Assembly (NCBI GenBank): GCA_023395435.1
Contig: JAEWZG010000144.1
Span: 1 to 20,216 of the forward strand
Direction of reading: 5' to 3'
DNA length: 20,216 nt
From: Bacillota bacterium
GTDB lineage: Bacteria; Bacillota; Clostridia; Oscillospirales; Ruminococcaceae
Below are positions 1 through 7,554 of this stretch, piece after piece. The notes beneath the pieces are model-generated. The model had not been told where the DNA came from and made no database searches. It saw nothing but the letters and a program-made list of their open reading frames with translations. Made by a program: the position numbers and the translations under genes. Positions within the stretch are counted from its first letter, which is position 1. Each line of letters starts with the position of its first letter.

Positions 1-47
1 TTGTTGTTTTTGTGCAGTTGCCAGACCGCACTTTTATTATACAACAA
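1..47. repeat. Nested inverted repeat of unknown role
   Basis: TTGTTGT at 1-7 is the exact reverse complement of ACAACAA at 41-47, and GTGC at 12-15 pairs with GCAC at 28-31 inside it. The dyad lies in a stretch (1-90) with no open frame that I could assign to a protein. It could be the end of an element or an untranslated region belonging to whatever lies to the left of the window. The stems are short and the arms AT-rich, so chance is a real possibility. Confidence 0.25.
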
Positions 48-90
48 AAGGAGTTTTTATTCCCTTCCCCACGCTAAAGCTTTTTCCGCT

Positions 91-109
91 CCACCGACAT
101 AGTCGGTGG
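91..109. repeat. Perfect 8-bp hairpin with 3-nt loop
   Basis: CCACCGAC (91-98), loop ATA, GTCGGTGG (102-109) is a perfect GC-rich inverted repeat standing out from AT-rich surroundings. It is followed on the plus strand by a short T-rich stretch (TTGTTTG), so it might be a weak terminator for a gene left of the window. Small subterminal hairpins of this kind also occur at the ends of IS200/IS605-type elements and in dispersed palindromic repeats. No transposase is visible, so this remains an unassigned palindrome. Confidence 0.5.
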
Positions 110-122
110 TTGTTTGCACAAT

Positions 123-168
123 TAAAAGCTCTTTTCTGCATTTTTCAGATAAGAGCTTTTATTTTTTT
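123..168 (+). terminator. Rho-independent terminator (possibly bidirectional)
   Basis: TAAAAGCTCTT (123-133) pairs perfectly over 11 bp with AAGAGCTTTTA (151-161). An inner TCTG/CAGA extension (135-138 with 146-149) lies beyond one mismatch. A run of seven T (162-168) follows on the plus strand, so it should end transcription entering from the left of the window. On the minus strand it lies just past the ypeB stop, where the only U-rich part is the AGAGCTTTTA arm, so termination of ypeB here is plausible but weaker. Confidence 0.75.
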
Positions 169-176
169 ATGATGTT

Positions 177-1526
177 TTACATTGTCAGAACACTTTCAGC
201 TGATTCAAACATAATCAGAATCTGTTCTTCGTCGCCTGTTTTGGCATTTACATACACAAGTACTCTTTGACCTTTTCTGCTTGAACATAAGAATTCATAT
301 GTCAATACTTCATTCTGTCCACTTGTCGGGATAATAGCAAGCTTTGTTTTTTCAACAGTAAGAAGAGGCGAAAGTGATTTTTGTGCCTGTTTTGCTGATA
401 TAATAGAATCTGGCATTGTTCTGTTATGATGATTTACTATAAATCCACGTCCGTCAAAGCCAAGAATTTCGCCATTATCCATAGCAACAGAAACCTTTAT
501 AAGATCAGTATAAACTGTTACATCTTCGTCAAGATAAGCAAAATTTATAGTGCAGATATTATCAACAGTTTCATAATAAGTCGTTACAACATTTTCATAG
601 CCTTTGTTTAGTAGAAATGCAGTGCCAGATGAAAGTGCATCATTAATTGAAATCTTTGAAGTGTCTACTCTTCTTGACTTTATCATATAGGAAACATATC
701 CACCAGCTTTTGTTATACCAATATAAGTGTTTTTGCCGTCATCAAAACAGTATGACGGCATTTTCCCTGCCTCGTCATTCCTGTTTTTAAGCTTGTCAGC
801 GGACACACCAGTGAATTCACTTGCGATTTTAAGAGCATGAGAAAGCTCAACAGTTTTTATGTTTTTAAGCATTTCAGGTTGCCTGTCAAGAATATGATCA
901 GAAAATGGTCCGTCATAAATCAGTGTGGGATACTGGTCAATGCCATCCTCAAAGCTTTTAAAGCCATCTGTTATGCTTGGCGTTTGTGGAGTCTTTTTAT
1001 CTGATAACAAGTCATTGGTTTCCTCAAAAGTAATAAGTCCGCTCTGCACTTTTTTTTCTAAGTCCCATATCTGTTTTGACAGCACTTCTGAATAGTCATA
1101 TAGCTGTGCGAGTTTCACATATTCGTCAAGTGTCAGTACATCACCGTCTGTAGCTTTTTTTGAAACTGAAACTGAATAGTTTCCGACCTGTGAAAGAAAT
1201 CGATTTATGTTATCGGTCTGAGTGCCATTTAAAGGAAGCGATGATAAAGCTTGTTTTGCGTTTGAGGCATCACTCCAAAGTTTAGCTGAAATATTCGAAA
1301 GCTGGTTGGGGGTGCCACAGTAAATCCCCTTTGATAAGGTGTTTTTTATATTATCAGTATTTGTCGCAAGCTGTTCAATGTTTCTAAGATAAACATAATT
1401 GAGTTTGTTTTCTGAGTTTTCAGATTTATTGATATTAATAACTATTAAAGCAATAAGCGTTATAATTATTGCAACAGAAAAAGTAATAATCCTGATAATG
1501 TTTTGCTTTGAGAGATAAATGTTCAT
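177..1526 (-). CDS. ypeB: Spore germination protein YpeB
   Basis: The 449-residue protein is the usual length for YpeB (about 450 residues in Bacillus subtilis). YpeB is a spore protein needed for localisation and stability of the cortex-lytic enzyme SleB. Residues 12-32 form an N-terminal membrane anchor. A helical, Ser/Asn-rich N-terminal domain follows (about 40-170), then the conserved segment YPTLIYDGPFSDHI (199-212). Three PepSY-like repeats fill about 226-445. I chose the ATG at 1526 because a GGAGG site sits 6 nt upstream (1533-1537); the longer frame to 1604 has no such site. It is monocistronic and divergent from the cysteine desulfurase gene. In Bacillus the partner gene sleB lies immediately upstream, and here it does not. 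The family call is strong; the role is inferred from orthologs. Confidence 0.9.
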   Translation of the reverse strand: MNIYLSKQNIIRIITFSVAIIITLIALIVININKSENSENKLNYVYLRNIEQLATNTDNIKNTLSKGIYCGTPNQLSNISAKLWSDASNAKQALSSLPLNGTQTDNINRFLSQVGNYSVSVSKKATDGDVLTLDEYVKLAQLYDYSEVLSKQIWDLEKKVQSGLITFEETNDLLSDKKTPQTPSITDGFKSFEDGIDQYPTLIYDGPFSDHILDRQPEMLKNIKTVELSHALKIASEFTGVSADKLKNRNDEAGKMPSYCFDDGKNTYIGITKAGGYVSYMIKSRRVDTSKISINDALSSGTAFLLNKGYENVVTTYYETVDNICTINFAYLDEDVTVYTDLIKVSVAMDNGEILGFDGRGFIVNHHNRTMPDSIISAKQAQKSLSPLLTVEKTKLAIIPTSGQNEVLTYEFLCSSRKGQRVLVYVNAKTGDEEQILIMFESAESVLTM

Positions 1527-1553
1527 AAAAAACCTCCGCATAATAATTAGAAA

Positions 1554-1582
1554 TAGTATTGCCTTATTAAACCATTTTATCC
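1554..1582 (-). promoter_or_regulatory. Candidate sigma-G-type promoter of ypeB
   Basis: Read on the minus strand, GGATA (plus 1578-1582) is followed after 17 nt by AATACTA (plus 1554-1560). The forespore sigma-G consensus is roughly GHATR, 17-18 nt, CATNNTA, so this matches 4 of 5 and 6 of 7 positions. It would start transcription about 20 nt before the ypeB ATG. The sleB-ypeB operon of Bacillus is forespore expressed, which fits. The match is by eye and short. Confidence 0.45.
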
Positions 1583-1597
1583 ATGAAAATGACGGGG

Positions 1598-1626
1598 TAG
1601 CCAAAAATCTTTATTTGTAGTATAAT
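1598..1626 (+). promoter_or_regulatory. Sigma-A-type promoter of the nifS-thiI operon
   Basis: TATAAT at 1621-1626 is a perfect -10 box; 17 nt upstream is TAGCCA (1598-1603), a 4 of 6 match to TTGACA. It lies 41 nt before the start codon of the cysteine desulfurase gene, in the short divergent gap with ypeB. It probably drives the run of plus-strand genes up to the SpoIID-family gene, because I saw no terminator between them. Confidence 0.55.
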
Positions 1627-1667
1627 TAATATAATTAGCATTAATTTAGAAAGGTTGAAATACATTT

Positions 1668-2801
1668 ATGATATATCTTGATAACGCTGCCACAACAAAA
1701 CCAAGTGAGCAGTCTGTATCAGCAATATTGAACACTCTAAGCAATAATTTCGGCAATCCCTCAAGCCTTCACAAACTTGGTGTTGAGGCTGAACGAGAAG
1801 TTACAAAATCAAGAAAGATTATAGCAGCAGCTTTAGTTGCTGATCCTGAATGTGTGTATTTTACATCTGGTGCAACAGAAAGCAATAATCTTGCTATAAA
1901 CGGAATAACTGAAAACTACGGAAAAAGACGAAAGAAAATCATTACAACAGCAATAGAGCATCCATCCATCTCAGAGCCTATTAAACGCCTTGAGGATCTT
2001 GGTTTTGATGTTGTCCGTATTAAGCCTGACCCCAATGGTGAAGTCGAATATGAATCAATAATTTTTCATGTCGATGACAGAACCTGTTTGGTGTCCTGTA
2101 TGCTTGTTAATAATGAAACAGGTGCAATATTGCCAATAAAAAAAGCTTTCACATATATAAAAAGGAATTTCCCTGAGGTAATTACCCACTGTGATGCAGT
2201 TCAGGCTTTTATGAAAATTCCGTTCAAGGCAAATCAAATTTTTGCTGATGTAATTTCAATCAGTGCCCATAAAATAAATGGACCAAAGGGCATTGGTGCA
2301 ATTTATATTAAGAAAGGTATAAGAATTGCCGCACAGATGAATGGCGGCGGGCAGGAAAAGAAAATTCGAAGCGGGACAGAAAGTGTTCCACTCATAGCAG
2401 GTTTTGGTGCTGCTGTTGAAGAAAAAATTCAGACAGTATCACAAAGACTTGATTATGTTCAGGGGCTAAAGTCATACTTTTTAGAGGTTGTTGATGTACT
2501 GAAAGGCATAACAATAATTTCAAGCCCTGACGCATCACCGTATATTGTTAATTTTGCTATAGAAGGCATAAAATCTGAAACAATGCTTCATTTTTTAGAA
2601 AGCAGAGATATTTTTGTTTCAAGTGGTTCTGCTTGCTCAAAGGGTAAGAAAAGTGAAGTGCTAAAAGCATTCAACGTTACTGAAAAGCTTCTTGATTTTT
2701 CAATAAGAGTAAGCTTTTCTGATAAGAATACAAAAGAAGAAATTGATGCACTTATTGAGGCGATTGCTGACGGACAAGCTACCTTGCAGAAGTCTAATTA
2801 A
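1668..2801 (+). CDS. NifS-like cysteine desulfurase
   Basis: This 377-residue class V PLP aminotransferase-fold enzyme removes sulfur from L-cysteine, giving alanine and an enzyme persulfide. Visible hallmarks are the N-terminal YLDNAATT (3-10), GATESNN (68-74), the PLP-stacking His98, the cofactor-contacting CDAVQ segment (Asp176), the Schiff-base Lys202 in ISAHK, and the sulfur-carrying Cys323 in SSGSACSKG. The start at 1668 has AGAAAGG 12-18 nt upstream. thiI begins 19 nt after the stop. In Bacillus subtilis the dedicated desulfurase NifZ sits next to ThiI and feeds it, so this enzyme most likely supplies sulfur for tRNA 4-thiouridine. No scaffold gene such as iscU or sufU is adjacent, which argues against a primary Fe-S role. 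Confidence 0.95.
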   Translation: MIYLDNAATTKPSEQSVSAILNTLSNNFGNPSSLHKLGVEAEREVTKSRKIIAAALVADPECVYFTSGATESNNLAINGITENYGKRRKKIITTAIEHPSISEPIKRLEDLGFDVVRIKPDPNGEVEYESIIFHVDDRTCLVSCMLVNNETGAILPIKKAFTYIKRNFPEVITHCDAVQAFMKIPFKANQIFADVISISAHKINGPKGIGAIYIKKGIRIAAQMNGGGQEKKIRSGTESVPLIAGFGAAVEEKIQTVSQRLDYVQGLKSYFLEVVDVLKGITIISSPDASPYIVNFAIEGIKSETMLHFLESRDIFVSSGSACSKGKKSEVLKAFNVTEKLLDFSIRVSFSDKNTKEEIDALIEAIADGQATLQKSN

Positions 2802-2820
2802 AAGTAAAAGGAAGTTATTA

Positions 2821-3993
2821 ATGAAAGAAATTATTCTTGCCAAATATGGTGAAATTGCATTAAAGGGATTGAATAAGCATACTTTTGAAGATACGCTTAT
2901 AAAAAATATTAGATACGGATTAAAATCAATAGGTCAGTTTGGTATTTCACGTGCACAGTCTACAATATATATAGAGCCAAAAACTGACTATGTTGATATA
3001 GATGAAGCTATTGAAAAACTCAGAAAAATCTTCGGTATAGCAAAGCTTTGCAGAGTAGTAGTCATTGAAAAGGACTGGGATGAAATTGCTAAAATTGCTC
3101 CAGATTACCTTGAAGATACACTTTCAGGCGCAAGAAGCTTTAAGGTCGTAGCAAAAAGAGCAGATAAGAACTTCCCGATGAATTCCCCACAAATAATGAT
3201 GGAGCTTGGTGGTGTTTTACTGAAAAGATATCCTCATCTTAAGGTTGATGTCCATAACCCTGAAATTATCGTAACAGTAGAAATACGCGAGAAAAATGCT
3301 TTTATTCATGCTGATAATATTGATGGTGCAGGTGGTATGCCGATAGGTTCATCAGGCAGAGCATTGCTATTGCTTTCAGGCGGAATTGACAGCCCTGTTG
3401 CTGGATATATGATAGCAAAGCGTGGGGTAAAGGTTTCAGCAATACATTTTGAAAGCCCACCATATACTTCTGAACGTGCAAGAATGAAGGTTGAACGCCT
3501 TGCGGGGAAAATGGCTGAATATTGTGGAGCAATAGATTTCTATTGTGTTCCATTCACAAAAATTCAGGAGGAAATCCGCAATAATTGCAATGAAGAATTC
3601 TTCACTATTATAATGAGAAGAATTATGATGGAAATTGCACAGAAGGTTGCTGAAGAAAATAGCCTTCAGGCACTTATTACTGGGGAAAGTATTGGACAGG
3701 TCGCAAGCCAGACTATGAGTGCTATTGCTTGCACAGATGCAGTGGCAACTATCCCTGTATTCCGTCCTGTTATTGGTATGGATAAGAGCGAAATTGTCAT
3801 AACTTCAAGAAAAATCGATACCTTCGAAATATCAATTGAACCGTATGAGGATTGCTGTACAGTTTTCACACCAAAGCACCCAAGAACAAAGCCGGTTCTT
3901 GTTGATGTTATTGAAGAGCAGAACAAATATGATTTTGCTCCGCTAATTGAACAGGCTATTATTGATACACAAAAGTACACCATAAAAGCGTAA
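2821..3993 (+). CDS. thiI: tRNA uridine 4-sulfurtransferase ThiI
   Basis: This 390-residue cytosolic enzyme adenylates U8 of tRNA and exchanges it for sulfur, giving 4-thiouridine; in some bacteria it also serves thiazole synthesis. An N-terminal ferredoxin-like region (about 1-60) leads into a THUMP tRNA-binding domain (about 60-165). A PP-loop AMP-binding domain follows, with SGGIDSP at 186-192. The C-terminus ends soon after DCCTVFTPKHP (344-354), so it lacks the rhodanese domain of the E. coli protein, as in Bacillus. The Cys345/Cys346 pair lies where the catalytic Cys of the family is expected. I took the ATG at 2821, preceded by AAAAGGAAG, rather than the in-frame ATG at 2743 buried in the upstream gene. 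The adjacent desulfurase is the likely sulfur donor. Confidence 0.95.
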   Translation: MKEIILAKYGEIALKGLNKHTFEDTLIKNIRYGLKSIGQFGISRAQSTIYIEPKTDYVDIDEAIEKLRKIFGIAKLCRVVVIEKDWDEIAKIAPDYLEDTLSGARSFKVVAKRADKNFPMNSPQIMMELGGVLLKRYPHLKVDVHNPEIIVTVEIREKNAFIHADNIDGAGGMPIGSSGRALLLLSGGIDSPVAGYMIAKRGVKVSAIHFESPPYTSERARMKVERLAGKMAEYCGAIDFYCVPFTKIQEEIRNNCNEEFFTIIMRRIMMEIAQKVAEENSLQALITGESIGQVASQTMSAIACTDAVATIPVFRPVIGMDKSEIVITSRKIDTFEISIEPYEDCCTVFTPKHPRTKPVLVDVIEEQNKYDFAPLIEQAIIDTQKYTIKA

Positions 3994-4022
3994 ACAAATC
4001 TTAAAAAGGAGCAGTTGAATTA

Positions 4023-4568
4023 ATGAATAACCTACCAGAACTCAATGATGAATTTATTGACAATGACGATATTACCATAAATTTCCTTGACAATCTGGCA
4101 AGTAGTGTTGTAAAATGTTTGATACACTCAGGGTTAAAAGTTTCAACAGCCGAAAGCCTAACGGGTGGAATGATAGCGGAGTATATAACATCTATTCCTG
4201 GTGCATCAGAAATTATCGAGCTTGGTATAGTCAGCTATACAGACAGAATTAAATCGCAGGAGCTTTCCGTTTCAGAAATAACCCTTGAGAAGTATACGGC
4301 AGTAAGCCAACAGACAGCTGTTGAAATGGCAAAGGGTATAATGAAAAAGTCAGGCTCGGATATTTCAGTTTCAGTAACTGGAATTGCTGGTCCAGACGGC
4401 GGAACAGAAAAACAGCCTGTGGGAACAGTGTATGCCTGCGTTATTTATAAAGATAAAATCAATGTTGTTAACCTGAAGCTTCATGAAAAGTATAAAGCTC
4501 TCGACAGAAAAAAGATAAGAATGCTAACCTGTGCTTATGCACTTAAAATGATTGAAGATATTCTCTGA
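4023..4568 (+). CDS. pncC: Nicotinamide-nucleotide amidase (CinA C-terminal family)
   Basis: The 181-residue protein consists of the CinA C-terminal domain. Members with this domain hydrolyse nicotinamide mononucleotide to nicotinate mononucleotide and ammonia, recycling the pyridine ring into NAD synthesis. Signature segments are TAESLTGG (42-49), the GIVSYTDRIKSQEL stretch (68-81), and TGIAGPDGGT (119-128), followed by KQPVGTVY. An acidic extension of about 25 residues precedes the domain. The N-terminal COG1058 domain of full CinA is absent, so this is the stand-alone form. AAAAAGGAG stands about 10 nt upstream of the ATG. It lies 29 nt after thiI and 20 nt before the sortase gene, so all probably share a transcript. 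In many Firmicutes cinA sits by recA; here recA is about 9 kb downstream. Confidence 0.9.
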   Translation: MNNLPELNDEFIDNDDITINFLDNLASSVVKCLIHSGLKVSTAESLTGGMIAEYITSIPGASEIIELGIVSYTDRIKSQELSVSEITLEKYTAVSQQTAVEMAKGIMKKSGSDISVSVTGIAGPDGGTEKQPVGTVYACVIYKDKINVVNLKLHEKYKALDRKKIRMLTCAYALKMIEDIL

Positions 4569-4588
4569 CATAATGGGAGGAAGACATT

Positions 4589-5668
4589 TTGGATAATAAA
4601 GATGAAAAAGATCTGATGGAAAATTCTTATGTCAGTAAACTTAAGGATGATTACGATATGGAAGATTTAGAATCTCTGAGAGAATCAGGAGATAACAAAA
4701 AGAAAACTGAACATAAGAAAAAAAGCTTTTTTATAAAACTTCGGGATATGTTTATACCTTTACCTTCTGACGGTACAAAAGAAAAGATTTCAAAGATTTG
4801 TTCTCTCATCTGCATTGTTGTATTTGTTGTATGTGTAGTTATCCTTTCAAAGTATTTTTACAATGAACATCGGCAGAAAGATTTAAATAGCAATCTTCAG
4901 AAGTTACATTCACAAGCTGTAACAGAAAGCTCAAGCATTCATTCATCATTAAAACCAGATTCAAGCAGTAATACGACAATGCTTCCAAGCTTTAATGAAT
5001 TATACAAGCTTAATAATGAAGTAGTCGGCTGGCTTGAGATACCTGATTCGACGGTTAATTTTCCTGTGCTTCAGACAAAAAATAATGACTTCTATCTTTC
5101 ACATGATTATATGAAGAAATATTCTGAAACAGGAGCAATCTTTGCTGATTACAGATACAAGCTTACATCAGGAAAAATGCCTGACAATACTATTATATAT
5201 GGTCATAACACAGTGAATGGTACATTCTTTGGCGCGCTTCATCAATATAAAAAGCTTGATTACATAAAATCACATCCTGTTATTAATTACAGCACGCTGT
5301 ATAGTGAAAATAAATATAAGATTTTTGCGTGCTTCTTTGCTAATGTTGACGGTGCACAGGACAATGGCGTAGTATTTGACTATCATAACAGAATACTTTT
5401 CAAGAATGAAACATCCTTCAAAAGCTTTTATGATGAAGTTATGAAGCGTTCATATTACAACACTGATGTTGATGTCAAATATGGTGATGAGCTTATCACC
5501 TTGTCGACCTGTTCACTTGAAATCAAAAATGCAAGATTCGTTATTGTTGCACGAAAGCTAAGAGATGGAGAGAGTCCAGAAGTAAATACAGAAAAAACAG
5601 TTATAAACAGTGATAAATATATGCCACTTGACTGGTATAAAGTTAATAAAATTAAAGCACCAAGATAA
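4589..5668 (+). CDS. srtB: Class B sortase
   Basis: This is a 359-residue membrane-anchored cysteine transpeptidase of the sortase B type. Such enzymes cleave sorting motifs in secreted proteins and join them to peptidoglycan or to pilin-like partners. The catalytic set is visible: His206 in IIYGHN, Cys308 in TLSTCS and Arg316 in NARFVIVAR. One membrane segment lies at 69-90, preceded by about 68 cytoplasmic residues rich in Lys, Glu and Asp, much longer than in Staphylococcus SrtB. A Ser-rich linker (about 110-130) leads to the sortase domain (about 133-325). Translation starts at TTG (4589-4591), supported by GGGAGG at 4575-4580. No protein with an obvious sorting signal is encoded in the window. 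The SpoIID-family gene follows 34 nt later. Confidence 0.93.
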   Translation: MDNKDEKDLMENSYVSKLKDDYDMEDLESLRESGDNKKKTEHKKKSFFIKLRDMFIPLPSDGTKEKISKICSLICIVVFVVCVVILSKYFYNEHRQKDLNSNLQKLHSQAVTESSSIHSSLKPDSSSNTTMLPSFNELYKLNNEVVGWLEIPDSTVNFPVLQTKNNDFYLSHDYMKKYSETGAIFADYRYKLTSGKMPDNTIIYGHNTVNGTFFGALHQYKKLDYIKSHPVINYSTLYSENKYKIFACFFANVDGAQDNGVVFDYHNRILFKNETSFKSFYDEVMKRSYYNTDVDVKYGDELITLSTCSLEIKNARFVIVARKLRDGESPEVNTEKTVINSDKYMPLDWYKVNKIKAPR

Positions 5669-5702
5669 TAAAAAAATTGAATATTATAAATGGGGGGATT
5701 CA

Positions 5703-6965
5703 ATGAAGATCAGGTTTCCATTCATACGAGCGGTAATCGTCCTTTCAGTTGTACTTATATATTCCTTGTTTTTTGGAATTGTACAAAACTGTAATGACTT
5801 TCAGAGCTCAAAGATGGTAGCTGTGGGCAATGATACTTCAAGAGGAAATGACTATGATAAACTGCCATTATCGGCAAATGAAACAAAATTATGGAAAGCA
5901 CAGTTGACAGACTATGACTTTTTAAGTGAAGACAAAATTAACACTGTTTTAGGAGGAACCACAACACAGCAGACCACCAATTCACAATCTAAACCAGTTA
6001 CAACTACTACTGCACCAACTACTACAGCACCACCACCGACTACTACGACTTTGTTTGTGCCACCGTTGACACAACCATATGTATTCAAAATGTACACTAA
6101 AGCTCTTCCTGCAAATCCTGCTAAGGCTATAAGTAATCCACCGGCACCAAAAGCAAATACTGCTGATCTGACTATGAAGGTTAAAGTTAATGGACAGATA
6201 GTTAGCAAGCCAGTATATGATATTGTGTGCAGTCTTGTTCAGCAGGAACTTAATAATGCTCATATAGAAGCTATGAAAGCTCAGGCTGTTGCAGCATACA
6301 CAACTTTAAAGTATCAGGAACAAAGCGGTACAACACCAACAGTAAATATGAAATCGATGAGTCAAATTAATTCAAATGTAAAAGCAGCGGTATCAGCTGT
6401 GCTCGGTGTGGCAATGTATTACAACGGGAGATATATAAATGCAACATATTGTGCATCAACAGGCGGAGCAACGGGAAGCTCAAAGGATGTATGGGGTGGA
6501 GATTATGCATACCTAAGAAGCGTTCCAAGTGAATATGATTCAAAAAATCCAGCCTATTTCAAATATACAAGAACTATTTCTCAACAGACATTAAGATCGA
6601 CTCTTGAGAGCAAATATGGAATAAAACTTCCTTCAGATCCTACAAAATGGTTTGAATTTTTACCTGCAAATCTGGGCGGAGTACTTGATGGGAATTTTGT
6701 AGGAAAGTTTAAAGTTCACACTTCCTCAGGCGGATACATAACAACTTCTGGACGCGTATTAAGAGAACAAATTTTAGGCTCGGGATTAATCAGGTCTACT
6801 AAATTTACTGTTTCATACTATAATGGAAACTTTACATTTGTGTCCTATGGTTCAGGACACGGTGTCGGCCTTTCGCAGATAGGTGCAGATTGCTATGCAA
6901 AATACGGCGGATATAAATATGATCAGATATTAAAGCATTATTATAGGGGTATTACATTAAAATAG
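5703..6965 (+). CDS. SpoIID/LytB-domain protein (membrane-anchored)
   Basis: This 420-residue protein belongs to the SpoIID/LytB family. SpoIID is a peptidoglycan lytic transglycosylase acting on stripped glycan during spore engulfment; LytB-type members modulate cell-wall amidases. A membrane anchor lies at 9-27, then a linker very rich in Thr and Pro (about 86-120), then the SpoIID domain (about 158-420). Domain hallmarks are QQELNNAHIEAMKAQAVAAY (180-199), where Glu182 aligns with the presumed catalytic Glu; YCASTGG (249-255); VWGGDYAYLRSV (263-274); and SGHGVGLSQIGA (384-395). The ATG at 5703 follows GGGGGG; the longer frame from 5610 overlaps the sortase gene and lacks a site. It is longer than Bacillus SpoIID (about 340), because of the linker. 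Whether it is the sporulation protein or a vegetative paralog is unclear. Confidence 0.88.
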   Translation: MKIRFPFIRAVIVLSVVLIYSLFFGIVQNCNDFQSSKMVAVGNDTSRGNDYDKLPLSANETKLWKAQLTDYDFLSEDKINTVLGGTTTQQTTNSQSKPVTTTTAPTTTAPPPTTTTLFVPPLTQPYVFKMYTKALPANPAKAISNPPAPKANTADLTMKVKVNGQIVSKPVYDIVCSLVQQELNNAHIEAMKAQAVAAYTTLKYQEQSGTTPTVNMKSMSQINSNVKAAVSAVLGVAMYYNGRYINATYCASTGGATGSSKDVWGGDYAYLRSVPSEYDSKNPAYFKYTRTISQQTLRSTLESKYGIKLPSDPTKWFEFLPANLGGVLDGNFVGKFKVHTSSGGYITTSGRVLREQILGSGLIRSTKFTVSYYNGNFTFVSYGSGHGVGLSQIGADCYAKYGGYKYDQILKHYYRGITLK

Positions 6966-7012
6966 ACAAAAATGATCCTAATATTTTATTACATAATTTG
7001 GAAATTTTATTA

Positions 7013-7041
7013 TTGACAGTAAAGGACAAAGCATTTATAAT
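7013..7041 (+). promoter_or_regulatory. Perfect-consensus sigma-A promoter
   Basis: TTGACA (7013-7018), a 17-nt spacer and TATAAT (7036-7041) match the housekeeping consensus at all 12 positions. A second TATAAT lies at 7042-7047 but at a less favourable distance. Transcription should start near 7048, about 27 nt before the zinc-ribbon gene. Full consensus with ideal spacing is uncommon and suggests strong constitutive expression, unless a repressor acts here. Confidence 0.85.
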
Positions 7042-7074
7042 TATAATATGAATATTTTAAGTGGAGGGTTAATA

Positions 7075-7545
7075 ATGGACTTTTTTAATAAAATTGGCAA
7101 TAAGGTTAGCTCGGTAGCATCTTCTGCAACATCAAAAGTAAGGGATATTGCTGATACAAGCAGTATCAACAGACAGATTGCCGCTGATGAGGGAAAAATT
7201 AATTCCTTATATACTGAGATAGGCAGGATTTATTATCAGAAGCATAAGGAAAACCCAACAGAAGAATTTAAGGCAGCTTTTGATGAAATCGCTTCACTCT
7301 TTGAGAAAATTAAGGAAGAAAAGGCGCAGCTTCAGGCTCTTAAGAAAACAAAAGTCTGCACAAACTGCGGGGCTGAAATTCCTTTAGGCGTTGCTTTCTG
7401 CTCAAATTGCGGAACAAAAGCACCTGAGGATCCTATTGCACCTGCACCAGCTCCAGCTCATGATACTAAATTATGTCCAGGCTGTGGAAAGGAATGTCCT
7501 GCATCATCTGCTTTCTGTCAGGGATGCGGAACGAAGCTTAATTAG
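7075..7545 (+). CDS. Double zinc-ribbon protein of unknown function
   Basis: The 156-residue protein is predicted soluble and not recognisable as a named family. Residues 1-30 are Ser/Ala-rich with an amphipathic look. About 32-92 is highly charged and probably a coiled coil. Two treble-clef-like zinc ribbons follow: Cys95/Cys98 with Cys109/Cys112, and Cys134/Cys137 with Cys148/Cys151. An Ala/Pro linker (119-129) joins them. The repeated pattern is CxxCG, 10 residues, CxxCGTK; the second ribbon has an extra Cys141. I chose the ATG at 7075, with GGAGGG 6 nt upstream, over the in-frame ATG at 7048, which coincides with the expected transcript start. The gene has its own promoter and terminator and so is monocistronic. 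Such ribbons often mediate protein or nucleic-acid contacts; no specific function can be assigned. Confidence 0.85.
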   Translation: MDFFNKIGNKVSSVASSATSKVRDIADTSSINRQIAADEGKINSLYTEIGRIYYQKHKENPTEEFKAAFDEIASLFEKIKEEKAQLQALKKTKVCTNCGAEIPLGVAFCSNCGTKAPEDPIAPAPAPAHDTKLCPGCGKECPASSAFCQGCGTKLN

Positions 7546-7554
7546 TAATAACAG

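Noticed and set aside
91..109. Insertion sequence end (IS200/IS605-like)
   Set aside because: Only one hairpin is visible, with no transposase, second end or known target site, so it is not called a mobile element.
1527..1604. N-terminal extension of ypeB by 26 residues
   Set aside because: GGAGG lies 6 nt before the internal ATG at 1526; the extension would cover the promoter and ribosome site, and the shorter form has the usual family length.
5912..6208. Val/Gly-rich minus-strand frame opposite the SpoIID-family gene
   Set aside because: It is the antisense of the Thr/Pro linker, with low-complexity composition and no ribosome site.
6966..7012. Terminator after the SpoIID-family gene
   Set aside because: The stretch is AT-rich with repeated TTTTATTA but has no GC-containing stem, so no terminator could be supported.
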